Source: Halorhabdus salina (GTDB lineage: Archaea > Halobacteriota > Halobacteria > Halobacteriales > Haloarculaceae). From it: a stretch of DNA of 64,000 nucleotides. Position 1 is the first letter of the stretch, and every line of letters starts with the position of its first letter. Made by a program: the position numbers and the translations under genes. Location: contig NZ_JACDNP010000002.1 of NCBI RefSeq assembly GCF_013839425.1, forward strand, positions 61,443-125,442, written 5' to 3'. Shown piece by piece: positions 54,429 through 63,697 of this stretch. The notes below the pieces were generated by a model, which saw only the letters and a program-made list of their open reading frames with translations, did not search any database and had not been told where the DNA came from.

Positions 54429-54444
54429 TTTAGGCAAACCTAAA
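54429..54444. promoter_or_regulatory. Iron-type (DtxR/IdeR-like) operator between TATA box and start
   Basis: TTTAGGCAAACCTAAA has the same perfect 6-4-6 arms as the site at 53209. It fills the space between the TATA box and the transcription start, so occupancy should block initiation of the transporter operon. Confidence 0.65.
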
Positions 54445-54450
54445 ACAAAG

Positions 54451-55626
54451 ATGAACGAGGGATCGACGAGTCGACGGCGGTTCTTGGGGACGATCGGTGC
54501 CGGCGCACTGGCCGGGTTGGCCGGTTGTGCGGGACAGACGAACGGAACGACGACCGAGGGATCGGCGAACGGAGAAGCTGGGGATCTCGACATCCCCTCG
54601 CTTTCGCAGTTCCGGGGCTCGGGCACTCTCGCGGAAGGGCGGCCTGCGCCAGGCGGAACCTCGATCGCGGACTTGCCCGACCTCTCGGGCACGTTGAATC
54701 TCTATATCGGCGGCGGCGAGGGGGGCATCTATCAGGGCTTCATTACGATGCTCGAGGACATCTATCCGGATTTCTCGGTGTTCAGCAGTCCCTCGCCCTC
54801 GGCGTCGCTGGCCCGGCAGATCGTCGAGGAGGTCGAGGCCGGGGCCAGACAGGCTGATCTCTTCTGGTCGATCGACGCCGCATCGCTGGGGTACGTCGCC
54901 GAGAACGACGCCTACGAACCCTTAGCCGAGGCAGCACTCGAGCCCGTTCCGGCGGACTTCCAGGGCACGGACGGATCGTGGGTCGGTATCGCCGGGCGTG
55001 CCCGGAGCGTCCCGTACAATACGGACACCATCGACGAGAGCGAGATTCCCGGGAAAGTCGCACAGTTCCCCGAGACCGACGCCCTGCAGGGGACGATGGG
55101 GTGGGCACCGACCTACGGCGCGTTCAAGTCCTTCGTGACCGCCATGCGTCTTCAGAAAGGGTCCGAGACGACCCGCAAGTGGCTGACGTCGATGCGAAAA
55201 GCCGGCACTGAACGGTATCCCAACGAGTACGTCGCCACGCAGGCGGTCGCCGACGGCGAACTGACCGCGGCCTTCGCCAACCACTACTACGCGATGCGCG
55301 TCAAGAACCAGCGTCCAGACGCCCCGCTGGATCTGGCCTTTACGAGCGGTGACGCGGGAGGGCTGGTCAACGTCGCGGGGATTCTCCAGATCGATGGGAC
55401 CGAGAAGGACGAACTGATCACTGACTTCGTCCGACACCTGCTCTCGGCGGAGGCCCAGGAGTTCTTCGCGACCGTCAGCTTCGCCTACCCGATGATCCCC
55501 GGCGTCGAGCCGGTCGGCGGGCTGCCGACGGTCGACAAGTTGAACCCGCCCGAGATCAATCTCGCCGATCTGGCAGATCTCGAGCCGACCCTCGAGTTGA
55601 TGTCCGAGGCCGGCGTCTCGGGATGA
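54451..55626 (+). CDS. Iron(III)-type ABC transporter substrate-binding lipoprotein
   Basis: This binding protein has about 391 residues. A twin-arginine signal (TSRRRFLGTIGAGALAGLAG) ends in a lipobox (LAGC). The mature part resembles FbpA/Fut-type proteins: LNLYIGGGEGGIYQGFITML, GRARSVPYNTDTIDES, LQGTMGWAPTYGAFKSFV and EAQEFFATVSFAYPMIPG. The iron assignment comes from this pattern plus the operator at the promoter. It overlaps the permease gene by four bases. Confidence 0.82.
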   Translation: MNEGSTSRRRFLGTIGAGALAGLAGCAGQTNGTTTEGSANGEAGDLDIPSLSQFRGSGTLAEGRPAPGGTSIADLPDLSGTLNLYIGGGEGGIYQGFITMLEDIYPDFSVFSSPSPSASLARQIVEEVEAGARQADLFWSIDAASLGYVAENDAYEPLAEAALEPVPADFQGTDGSWVGIAGRARSVPYNTDTIDESEIPGKVAQFPETDALQGTMGWAPTYGAFKSFVTAMRLQKGSETTRKWLTSMRKAGTERYPNEYVATQAVADGELTAAFANHYYAMRVKNQRPDAPLDLAFTSGDAGGLVNVAGILQIDGTEKDELITDFVRHLLSAEAQEFFATVSFAYPMIPGVEPVGGLPTVDKLNPPEINLADLADLEPTLELMSEAGVSG

Positions 55627-57260
55627 GCCGCGAGAGCGGGACCCGTGGACTCGGCACACACCTCCCGGGGGCCGGCAGCTCGGGCCGCCCGTCCGGACTG
55701 ACGGTGCTCGCAGTTCTCATCGCGATCGTCCTTGTCGCGCCCTTGGGGTGGCTATTCGTCGAGGTGTTCGACCTCGGTCCGCGCGCGCTCGAACTCACGG
55801 TCGATCCCCGGACGATCGAGATTCTGCTCCGCAGCATCGGGCTGGTCGCCGTGGTGACGGTCGCCAGCGTCCTCGTCGGCGTCCCGATCGCGCTACTGAC
55901 CGCCCGGACCGACCTGCCGTTCGCGAGGCTATTCACTGTCCTGGCCGCACTTCCCCTGGCGATCCCGAGCTATCTCGGGGCGCTTGCGGTCCTCTCGGCC
56001 TTTGGCACCGGTGGGATTCTGACCGGCGTCCTCGCACCGATTGGGATCGAACAGATCCCCGAAATCAGCGGGTTCGCCGGCGCAGCGATCGTTCTGACGC
56101 TGTACACCTACCCGTACGTCCTGCTGACGACACGGGCGTCGCTGCTCTCGCTTGACACGTCGCTTCTCGAGGCCGCCCGGACGCTCGATGCCGGGCGACT
56201 CGAGTCCTTCCGGCGGGTGACGCTGCCACAGATCGCCCCCGGGATCGCCGCCGGGGCGCTGTTGGTCGCGCTGTACACGCTGGCGGACTTCGGGACGCCG
56301 AACTTCATGGGCGTCGAGGTGTTCACCCAGGCGATCTACGCGCGCTATAACAATTATATGGGTCCCTATGCCGCACTCCTGTCGCTCCAGTTGCTCGGTG
56401 TGACCGCCGCCCTCCTCTATCTCGAGTCGCAGATCGGAGCCGACGACGAGGGTGCCTACAGCAGTCGCGGATCCGGAGGGGGCGCGGTGATCGAACTCGG
56501 TGCCTGGCGATACGTCGCCGTGCTCGTCCCCGCAGCCGTGGCGTTGCTAGCAGTCGCCCTACCCGTGATCGTCTTCGCGCTGTGGCTCTCGGGTGACGCT
56601 GGTGGCTACAGGACCGGGGGGCTAGCCTTTTCGTGGGCCTACGGCTGGAACTCGGTGTACCTGGCATTACTGGCCGCCGGGGCGTCACTGCTGGTCGCCC
56701 TGCCGATCGCGGTCGCTGCCGCCCGCGGGCGGTCACGACTGGCGCGACTGGCCGATCGACTCTCCTACGTCGGGTACGCGACGCCAGGGGTCGTCCTCGC
56801 GATTGCCCTGTTGCTGGCCAGTCTCCACGGCCTCCCAAAGTCGATGACAGAGCTAGTGTACAGGACACTCCCACTGCTCGTATTCGCCTACGTCGTCCGG
56901 TTCGTCCCGCAGGCGATCGGGGCGATCCGGGCCTCGACGATGCAAGTCGATCACAAGTTGATCGAAGCTGCCCGGACCCTGGGCCGCACCCGACTCGGGG
57001 CCTTCCGAGCGGTGATGCTGCCACTGATCGCGCCCGGGATCGCGACCGGCGCAGCCCTGGTCTTTTTAACGACGATGAAGGAACTACCGATAACACAAAT
57101 GATGCGGCCGTTTTCCTTCGATCACACGCTAGTGACCTACATCTGGCGCGTCCGGGAGGCCGGTCTCTACGGCCGGGCGGCCGTCCCGGCGCTCGCGTTG
57201 ATCGTCATCTCCGGCCTCTCGATGGCTGTCATCCTCGCCCAGGAGGGTTCGAACACGTGA
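55623..57260 (+). CDS. Iron(III)-type ABC transporter permease, two-domain
   Basis: This 545-residue FbpB-like permease has two fused membrane domains. EAA loops are LLEAARTLDAGRLESFRRVTLPQ and KLIEAARTLGRTRLGAFRAVMLPL. About twelve helices are expected. It starts within the previous stop (ATGA) and ends overlapping the ATPase start (GTGA). Confidence 0.87.
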   Translation: MSRESGTRGLGTHLPGAGSSGRPSGLTVLAVLIAIVLVAPLGWLFVEVFDLGPRALELTVDPRTIEILLRSIGLVAVVTVASVLVGVPIALLTARTDLPFARLFTVLAALPLAIPSYLGALAVLSAFGTGGILTGVLAPIGIEQIPEISGFAGAAIVLTLYTYPYVLLTTRASLLSLDTSLLEAARTLDAGRLESFRRVTLPQIAPGIAAGALLVALYTLADFGTPNFMGVEVFTQAIYARYNNYMGPYAALLSLQLLGVTAALLYLESQIGADDEGAYSSRGSGGGAVIELGAWRYVAVLVPAAVALLAVALPVIVFALWLSGDAGGYRTGGLAFSWAYGWNSVYLALLAAGASLLVALPIAVAAARGRSRLARLADRLSYVGYATPGVVLAIALLLASLHGLPKSMTELVYRTLPLLVFAYVVRFVPQAIGAIRASTMQVDHKLIEAARTLGRTRLGAFRAVMLPLIAPGIATGAALVFLTTMKELPITQMMRPFSFDHTLVTYIWRVREAGLYGRAAVPALALIVISGLSMAVILAQEGSNT

Positions 57261-58393
57261 CAATATCACAACTACCCACCGAGACAACCGACAACCGAAC
57301 CGACGAGCAAGCCCTCGCCGAACCGACCCACTCCGACGCCATCCTCGAACTCGACGGCGTCACCCGCCGGTTCGGCCCCGAGACGGCCGTCGACGACCTC
57401 AGTCTGACCGTCCAGGACGGCGAATTGCTGACGCTCCTTGGCCCCTCTGGCTGTGGGAAGACGACGACGTTGCGCCTGCTCGCTGGCCTGGACGAACCCG
57501 ACGACGGGACGATCCAGGTCGACGGCGACGTCGTCGCCGGGGGCGACACCTTCCGCCCGCCCGAAGAGAGGGACGTCGGCCTGGTCTTCCAAGAATTCGC
57601 GCTGTTTCCCCACCTCACGGTCGGCGAGAACGTCGCCTTCGGCATCAAGGATCGATCAGACGACGCGATCGACGAACGCGTTGGGGACCTGCTAGAGCTG
57701 GTCGGCCTTGGCGACTATCGTGAAGCCAGCCCAGAAGACCTCTCGGGCGGCCAGCGCCAGCGGGTCGCACTGGCACGCTCGCTCGCGCCCGAACCCGCGG
57801 TCCTGCTCTTGGACGAGCCGTTCTCGAACCTCGACGTGGGATTGCGCGAGGAGATGCGCCGAGAGGTCCGCCAGATCATCAAGGAAACGGGCGTCACCGC
57901 CGTCTCCGTGACCCACGACCAGGAGGAGGCCCTCTCGATCAGCGACCGCGTGGCAGTCATCGACGACGGGCACGTCGAACAGATCGGCCGCCCGGAAGTG
58001 GTCTTCCAGCAGCCCGAATCCCGCTTCGTCGCCGAGTTCCTCGGCCAGGCAGGGTTCGTTTCAGGGACCTTCGCCGAGGGCTGCGTCGAGACGCCGCTTG
58101 GCTGTCTCGACGCTGATCGCATCGAGGGTCTCGACACCGAGTACGAGGGTGCCGCGGTCGACGTGCTCGTCCGCCCGGACGACATCCGGGCGGTGCCGGC
58201 CGATCCGGCGGGCACCAACGGCCGGATCGTCGACCGCCAGTACACCGGCCCCAGCTTCGTCTACACGGTCGAACTGGATTCCGGGGCCCTCGTCCACTGT
58301 GAGCACAACCACGCCGAGGAACTCGGGATGGACAAGCGCGTCCGGGTCCGCCTGGCGACCGACCATCCCCTGGCCTGGTTCCCTGCCGAGTGA
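57257..58393 (+). CDS. Iron(III)-type ABC transporter ATP-binding protein
   Basis: This 378-residue FbpC-like ATPase has Walker A (GPSGCGKTTTLR), a Q-loop (VFQEFALFPHL), a signature (LSGGQRQRVALARSL), Walker B (VLLLDEPFSNLD), an H-loop (SVTHDQEEAL) and a C-terminal TOBE-like domain (VDVLVRPDDIRAVPAD). GTG at 57257 overlaps the permease stop and begins a plausible N-terminus; the longer open frame upstream is antisense-like. The gene ends in a TGATG overlap with the next. Confidence 0.87.
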   Translation: MTISQLPTETTDNRTDEQALAEPTHSDAILELDGVTRRFGPETAVDDLSLTVQDGELLTLLGPSGCGKTTTLRLLAGLDEPDDGTIQVDGDVVAGGDTFRPPEERDVGLVFQEFALFPHLTVGENVAFGIKDRSDDAIDERVGDLLELVGLGDYREASPEDLSGGQRQRVALARSLAPEPAVLLLDEPFSNLDVGLREEMRREVRQIIKETGVTAVSVTHDQEEALSISDRVAVIDDGHVEQIGRPEVVFQQPESRFVAEFLGQAGFVSGTFAEGCVETPLGCLDADRIEGLDTEYEGAAVDVLVRPDDIRAVPADPAGTNGRIVDRQYTGPSFVYTVELDSGALVHCEHNHAEELGMDKRVRVRLATDHPLAWFPAE

Positions 58394-60414
58394 TGGATCG
58401 ACGTCGTTTTCGCATCGCTACAGTCGCGGTCGCGCTCGCTGGGGCCGTCGCTGTCTGGCTCGTCTCGACGACTCTCTTTCCGTACCACTCGCTGAATCAC
58501 GACGAGGGAGTCTACCTCCAACAGGCCGCGATGTTGCTGGAGGGGAAGCTATTCCTCCAACCGCCCGTCGAGGGCGTCTTCCAGCCCTGGTTCTTCGTCG
58601 AGAGCGAGGCCGGGCTGTACCCGAAGTACAACCCCGTCCCCGCCGGTATGTTCGCCCTCGGGGAACTGCTCGGGGGCTACCGGCTGGCATTGCCCGCCAT
58701 CGCGGCCGGGATTCTCGCGGGCGTGACTGGCGTCGTGAGCGAGGTCTTCGATCGGCGGACCGGACTACTCGCCGCCGTCTTCGTCCTGGCGTCGCCGCTC
58801 TACCTTCTCGATACCGCGACGTTTCTCCCGTACGCGCCGACAGCGCTGCTCAACCTCGGGTTCGCGTACGGCTACCTGCGAGCCGATCGGACCGGCGATC
58901 GGCGGTGGGCAGCGGCGGCGGGCGCGGCGATCGGTCTCGCCTTCTTCGCCCGACCCTACACCGCCGTCCTGTTCGCCACCCCGTTCGTGGCCCACGCGCT
59001 GTGGACGCTCGCCCGGGACTGGCGGACGGCACTCCCCCGGCAGGCGATGACCGCTATCCTCGGCCTGGCTGGCGTCACACTCACGCTTGGCTACAACGCG
59101 ACGGTGACCGGGTCACCCCTGACGTTCCCCTACGAAGCCTTCGCCCCGCTGGACGGGTTGGGTTTTGGCCACCGCGAACTCCTAAACCACCGCATCGAGT
59201 ACACGCCCGAGCTCGCCCTGGAGGCCAACGGGCAGGTGCTCGCCGCGTTCACCGGCCGCTGGATCGCCGGCGGCATCCTCGGTGCCGGCCTCGCCCTTGC
59301 AGGACTCGCCGTCGCCGTCCGCCGGGAGTGGTCGCCACGGACGGCGATTCTCGCCGCCCTCGGCGTTTCGGTGCCGGTCGGAAACCTCTACTTCTGGGGG
59401 AACTACAACCTGCTCGGCGATCTCGACGCAGCGGGTGACGGGCTGATCGCCTCGCTGGGCCCGTACTACCACTTCGACCTGCTGGTGCCGACCGCCGCCT
59501 TCGCCGCAGTCGCCGCGCTGGCCGCCTTCGATGTCCTCCGGGACGCGCTCGACACACACCTCGACCGCCGGGCCGCGTTCACTTCTCTGCTAGCTGTTGC
59601 CCTCGTGGGCACACTTGTTCTGGGCGGGATCACGACGAATCAAGCCGCCGCACCGATCGAGCGCAACGCCGATGTGACCGATACCTACGAACAGGCCTAC
59701 GCGCCGTTCGAACCCGCGCCACCGCCGAACGCGGTCGTCCTGACGCCGACGCCGTATGGCCCCTGGCTCACCCATCCCTTCCAGGCACTGCGGAACGATC
59801 CGGGCTACGACGGTCGGACGGTCTACGCGATGGACGACCGGCCGTTCGCCGTCGCCGAAGCATTCCCCGATCGCGATCTCTACCGCTTTGGCTTTCGCGG
59901 GGTCTGGGACCCGCTCGGCGACTCGCCCGAGGCCGCCCGCCTCCAGCGCGTGCAGGAGCGTTCGGGGGAGGCAGTCACGCTGAACGCCAGCGTCGGCCTC
60001 CCCGAACGCATCACGAGCGCGACCGTCACCGTCGCAACCGACGCCGGGACGACCCACTACGTCGCGAGCGAGACCGACGACACCCTTCGATTCCGGGTGA
60101 TGATCGCCGACGGGACGCTTCGAGTCGCCGGCCCGGTCGAGGCCGTCGGCGAAGGGCCACTGGAGATCGACGGACGCGAAGACGTCGACGTGACGGTCTT
60201 CGCCGACGATGGCGTCGGCGGATTCGAGTATCGGCTCTCGCTTCCAGTCGAAACCGGGGATGGGACCGTGCGCGTGCTGGCCCCACATGTCGAGTACTGC
60301 CTCGACGCCCGGGCGTGTGGCGGCGCGGCGACGTACGTGCCCGAAGCGAGTCCGGACGGCGTCTTCGTCCGCACCGACCTGCGGGTGACCAACAGCACAC
60401 AAGACGACACATGA
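58393..60414 (+). CDS. GT39-like polytopic membrane protein
   Basis: This 673-residue protein has about ten hydrophobic segments in residues 1-420 and a soluble C-terminal beta-rich domain. The N-terminal HSLNHDEGVYLQQAAMLLEG after the first helix matches the Asp-Glu motif of GT39/ArnT-type glycosyltransferases, which use lipid-linked sugars. FFARPYTAVLFATPF and YYHFDLLVPTAAF fit that family. The acceptor is unknown. ATG at 58393 overlaps the ATPase stop; a GTG at 58390 is also possible. Its place inside the iron-type operon is unusual. Confidence 0.7.
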   Translation: MDRRRFRIATVAVALAGAVAVWLVSTTLFPYHSLNHDEGVYLQQAAMLLEGKLFLQPPVEGVFQPWFFVESEAGLYPKYNPVPAGMFALGELLGGYRLALPAIAAGILAGVTGVVSEVFDRRTGLLAAVFVLASPLYLLDTATFLPYAPTALLNLGFAYGYLRADRTGDRRWAAAAGAAIGLAFFARPYTAVLFATPFVAHALWTLARDWRTALPRQAMTAILGLAGVTLTLGYNATVTGSPLTFPYEAFAPLDGLGFGHRELLNHRIEYTPELALEANGQVLAAFTGRWIAGGILGAGLALAGLAVAVRREWSPRTAILAALGVSVPVGNLYFWGNYNLLGDLDAAGDGLIASLGPYYHFDLLVPTAAFAAVAALAAFDVLRDALDTHLDRRAAFTSLLAVALVGTLVLGGITTNQAAAPIERNADVTDTYEQAYAPFEPAPPPNAVVLTPTPYGPWLTHPFQALRNDPGYDGRTVYAMDDRPFAVAEAFPDRDLYRFGFRGVWDPLGDSPEAARLQRVQERSGEAVTLNASVGLPERITSATVTVATDAGTTHYVASETDDTLRFRVMIADGTLRVAGPVEAVGEGPLEIDGREDVDVTVFADDGVGGFEYRLSLPVETGDGTVRVLAPHVEYCLDARACGGAATYVPEASPDGVFVRTDLRVTNSTQDDT

Positions 60415-60956
60415 CCCACGAACTCACCAGACGCGACGCGATCGCGGCGCTGTCGGCCGTCGGGGCATCGCTGGCCGGCTGTGCCGCCCCATCGGCCGAC
60501 GATGACGGCCAGTCTGCCGACGGCGACCAATCCCTCTCCGATCACGACCGCGGGACACTTTCTGCCGCCGCCGAAGTGCTCTATCCCGACGACGTGACGG
60601 CAGTCGAGTCATTCGTCGAGCGCTACATCGACGGTCGGGCGACCGACCGGCCCGAGCACGCCGCTGGGATCGCTGACGCCGTCGAGTACCTCGACGAATA
60701 CTGTCAGGCGTGGTACGAAGCCGACTTCGCGGCGCTGTCGGTCGATGAGCGCGACGAGGCGCTCCGGCGAATGAGTGCCGACGAGGCCGACTCAGTCCCC
60801 GACGGAAGTGACGTCGAGCGCCTTCGCTACTACGTGATCAACGACCTACTGCTCGCGCTGTATGCCTCGCCGACCGGCGGACAGCTGGTCGGGATCGAGA
60901 ACCCACCGGGCCATCCGGGCGGCCTCGCGAGTTATCAGCGGGGGCCACAATCGTGA
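60411..60956 (+). CDS. Gluconate 2-dehydrogenase subunit 3-like protein
   Basis: This 181-residue protein has a twin-arginine-like start (TRRDAIAALSAVGASLAGC) with a lipobox, so it is probably exported and lipid-anchored. The rest is helical, with VLYPDDVTAVESFVERYID and a tail NPPGHPGGLASYQRG, matching the small subunit 3 family of membrane GMC dehydrogenases. It overlaps both neighbours by four bases and is the likely partner of the next gene product. Confidence 0.8.
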   Translation: MTHELTRRDAIAALSAVGASLAGCAAPSADDDGQSADGDQSLSDHDRGTLSAAAEVLYPDDVTAVESFVERYIDGRATDRPEHAAGIADAVEYLDEYCQAWYEADFAALSVDERDEALRRMSADEADSVPDGSDVERLRYYVINDLLLALYASPTGGQLVGIENPPGHPGGLASYQRGPQS

Positions 60957-62638
60957 GCGACATTCGCACGCCGAGCGACAGGGTGGACCGCACGCCGAGC
61001 GACAGGGTGGACCGCACGCCGAGCGACAGCGCGGACGTCTGCGTGATCGGTGCAGGCCCAGCCGGTGCGTTGATCGCCCACCGGCTTGCCGCCGCAGGTC
61101 ATGACGTGGTCGTGCTGGAGGCCGGCCCGCGGTTCGACCCCGAGGATCGCATCGAGCAGATGGACGACGCCCTCCGCCCGGCTCATGGACGCCCCGACAT
61201 CTGGGAGATGGGCGGGAATCGCGACGCCTTCACTTCCAGTGGAGATCGACAGTATCCACTCAACCATGCTCGCGTGAAGGGTATCGGCGGGTCCACGCTG
61301 CACTGGCAAGGGATGGTGATGCGCCTCCACGAGCGGGATTTCGGGGTCGCGTCCCGCGAGGGCGTCGGGGCCGACTGGCCGATCGAGTACGACGACCTCC
61401 GTCCGTACTACGCCGCGGCGGAGGACGCGCTTGGCGTCGCCGGCGCCAGCGACAACCCGTTCGAACCGCCACGGGAAACCCCTCACCCCATGCCGGCCTT
61501 CGAACCCTCTTACAGCGATTCGATCTTCGCCGAGGCCTGCGAAACCCTGGGGATCACGACCCACTCGGTGCCCAACGCCCGCAACGCCGAACCGTACGAC
61601 GATCGGTCTGCCTGTGTGGGCTATGGCACCTGCCAGCCGGTCTGTCCCTCCGGCGCGAAATACGACGCGACGAGCCACGTCGAGAAGGCCGAGGACGCAG
61701 GCGCGCGTGTGATCGATCAGGTTCCCGTCCAGCGCCTCGAACACGACGATTCCGGGGAAGCGGTGACGGCGGCGGTCTACGCCACACCCGACGGCGAGAC
61801 CCATCGTCAGGAGGCACGGGAGTTCGTCATCGCAGCCGGCGGTGTCGAGACCCCGCGACTGCTCCTGCTGTCGGAATCACCGCAGTATCCCGACGGCCTG
61901 GCAAACTCAAGCGGGGCCGTCGGCCGGTACTTCCACGAGCACCTCTTTGCGGGCACGGGCGGCGTAATCGACCGAGAGACTCGTCAGCACCACGTCGGGT
62001 TCAACACCACCGAGTCCCACCAGTTCTACGACGATCCCGCCACAGGCACGGAGAGTGGCGTCCCATCAGCAGATGCTGAGGCGGACGATCTTGGAGCGAT
62101 CAAACTCGAGTTCTTCAACTACGCCGGCCCCTCACCCGTCGATGCGGCCCTTTCTGACGGCGGGTGGGGAGAGGACCTTCGCGAGCGTGTCGCCGACACC
62201 TACGGCAACCACCTCACCGTGGGGGCCCTGGTCGAGCAGACGCCGCGCCGGGAGAACCGCGTGACGCTGGATCGATCGACGACAGACGACCACGGCAATC
62301 CCGTCCCGGAGATTCACTGGGAGATCGACGATCGCACCCGGCGGACGATCGAACGGGCAAACGAGATTCAAGAGGCCATCCTCGCCGACCTCGACGCCGA
62401 GATCACCTGGCAGGTCGGCCCGACGGAGACGGGGCCGGCGGCCCATCACATGGGGACGACGCGGATGGGGACCGAACCAGGAGAGAGTGTCGTCGACGAC
62501 CGGGCCCGGACGCACGACCTCAGGAACTGCTGGATCGCCGGAAGCAGTGTCTTCCCAACCGGCGGCGCGATGAACCCCACCCTCACGATCGCGGCGCTGG
62601 CGTTGCGGACGGCCGAGCACGTCGAACGACGACTCTGA
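60953..62638 (+). CDS. GMC-family FAD oxidoreductase (gluconate/sugar dehydrogenase type)
   Basis: This 561-residue dehydrogenase has an FAD-binding start (VCVIGAGPAGALIAHRL, VVVLEAGPRF), the substrate-loop IGGSTLHWQGMVMRLH, the family motif CVGYGTCQPVCPSGAKYDATSHV and a C-terminal HHMGTTRMG and NPTLTIAALALRTA. The protein has a repeated N-terminus (RTPSDRVD three times). It is paired with subunit 3. The export of both by Tat is plausible through subunit 3. The electron acceptor and sugar are unknown. GTG start at 60953 overlaps the previous stop. Confidence 0.85.
   Translation: MSDIRTPSDRVDRTPSDRVDRTPSDSADVCVIGAGPAGALIAHRLAAAGHDVVVLEAGPRFDPEDRIEQMDDALRPAHGRPDIWEMGGNRDAFTSSGDRQYPLNHARVKGIGGSTLHWQGMVMRLHERDFGVASREGVGADWPIEYDDLRPYYAAAEDALGVAGASDNPFEPPRETPHPMPAFEPSYSDSIFAEACETLGITTHSVPNARNAEPYDDRSACVGYGTCQPVCPSGAKYDATSHVEKAEDAGARVIDQVPVQRLEHDDSGEAVTAAVYATPDGETHRQEAREFVIAAGGVETPRLLLLSESPQYPDGLANSSGAVGRYFHEHLFAGTGGVIDRETRQHHVGFNTTESHQFYDDPATGTESGVPSADAEADDLGAIKLEFFNYAGPSPVDAALSDGGWGEDLRERVADTYGNHLTVGALVEQTPRRENRVTLDRSTTDDHGNPVPEIHWEIDDRTRRTIERANEIQEAILADLDAEITWQVGPTETGPAAHHMGTTRMGTEPGESVVDDRARTHDLRNCWIAGSSVFPTGGAMNPTLTIAALALRTAEHVERRL
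60965..61036. repeat. 24-bp tandem repeat, three copies
   Basis: The unit begins CGCACGCCGAGCGACAG and occurs at 60965, 60989 and 61013, the last with a few changes. It encodes RTPSDRVD at the N-terminus of the oxidoreductase, before the FAD domain. Confidence 0.9.
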
Positions 62639-62653
62639 TGGGTGAATACTCCG

Positions 62654-63694
62654 TCAGCGCATCTCGACGCCAGTTATCTCGAAGCGCGCCCCGCCGGTCT
62701 CGCTTTCGGTGACGCGAACGTCCCAACCGTGGGCGTCGACGATCCCCTCGACGATCATGAGGCCGAACCCGGTTCCGTCATCGGACGTCGTGAACCCCAT
62801 GTCGAAAACCTTCTCGCGTTCCTCGGCGGGAATACCGGTTCCGTCGTCCGCCACGTAGAACCCGCCGTCGACAGCGCCGATCGTGATCGTCACGTCTTGA
62901 CCGCCATGTTCGATCGAATTCCGGATCAAATTCTCCAGCAGTTGCTGGAGGCGACTTTTGTCAGCACGGATTCGTATGTCCGTCTCGATGGCCAACTCCG
63001 CACCCGTGGTGTCGACGTTTTCCCAACAATCTCCGGACAGCGCACCAAGACTCACCACTGCCAGTTCGTCGATCGTCTTGCCCTGCCGGGCCAGCGTCAG
63101 GAGATCCTCGATCAGACGTTCCATCCGAGCGAGTGCTCGCGAGGCGGTTTCGAGATGTTCGTGTCCGGTCTCGTCGTGCACGATGTCCACCCGTGCGTTG
63201 GCCACGTTGAGCGGGTTGCGAAGGTCGTGAGAGACGACGCTGGCGAACTTCTCTAAGCGCTCGTTCTGTCGGCGGAGTTCGGTCTCCTGACGATATCGTT
63301 CCAGAGCGTAGCGGAGCGACCGGGCGAGAGAATCGGCGTCCAGTTCGTCTTTCAGGAGGTAATCCTGGGCCCCGCCTTCGATCGCCGTGACGGCGGTCTC
63401 CCGGTCGTCAAGGCCCGTGAGCACGATGACTGGAACCCGCGGCTCTGCGTCCTGGACGGATTGCAGCGTCGCCAGCCCGGTGCTTTCTGGCAACCCGAGA
63501 TCGAGAAACAACATGTCGTGTCCGTCCGATTGGAGTGCCCGGCGTCCATCCGAGAGCGTCTCCTCGTGGTGGACCCTGACGTCACCGACGATATCGGCCA
63601 CGTGGGATTCGTTGAGGTGATGCTCGACGAGCCGGGCATCTCCGGGGTTGTCTTCGATCAACAGGACATCGATGGGTGACTCGGCCTCGGACAT
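62654..63694 (-). CDS. Receiver-histidine kinase hybrid
   Basis: This 346-residue soluble signalling protein has an N-terminal receiver domain (VLLIEDNPGDARLVEHHL, phospho-Asp in DMLFLDLGLPES, LTGLDD, YLLKDEL), then a HisKA segment (SVVSHDLRNPLNVANARVDIV), an N box (NLIRNSIEHGG), a G1 box (DDGTGIP) and a G2 box (GTGFGLMIVEGIV). It has no membrane segment. It lies three bases from the response regulator upstream on the same strand. Confidence 0.9.
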   Translation of the reverse strand: MSEAESPIDVLLIEDNPGDARLVEHHLNESHVADIVGDVRVHHEETLSDGRRALQSDGHDMLFLDLGLPESTGLATLQSVQDAEPRVPVIVLTGLDDRETAVTAIEGGAQDYLLKDELDADSLARSLRYALERYRQETELRRQNERLEKFASVVSHDLRNPLNVANARVDIVHDETGHEHLETASRALARMERLIEDLLTLARQGKTIDELAVVSLGALSGDCWENVDTTGAELAIETDIRIRADKSRLQQLLENLIRNSIEHGGQDVTITIGAVDGGFYVADDGTGIPAEEREKVFDMGFTTSDDGTGFGLMIVEGIVDAHGWDVRVTESETGGARFEITGVEMR

Positions 63695-63697
63695 AGA

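Noticed and set aside
54424..54450. Earlier ATG of the iron binding-protein gene
   Set aside because: It lies inside the TATA box and would place the operator in the coding region; the signal peptide begins at 54451.
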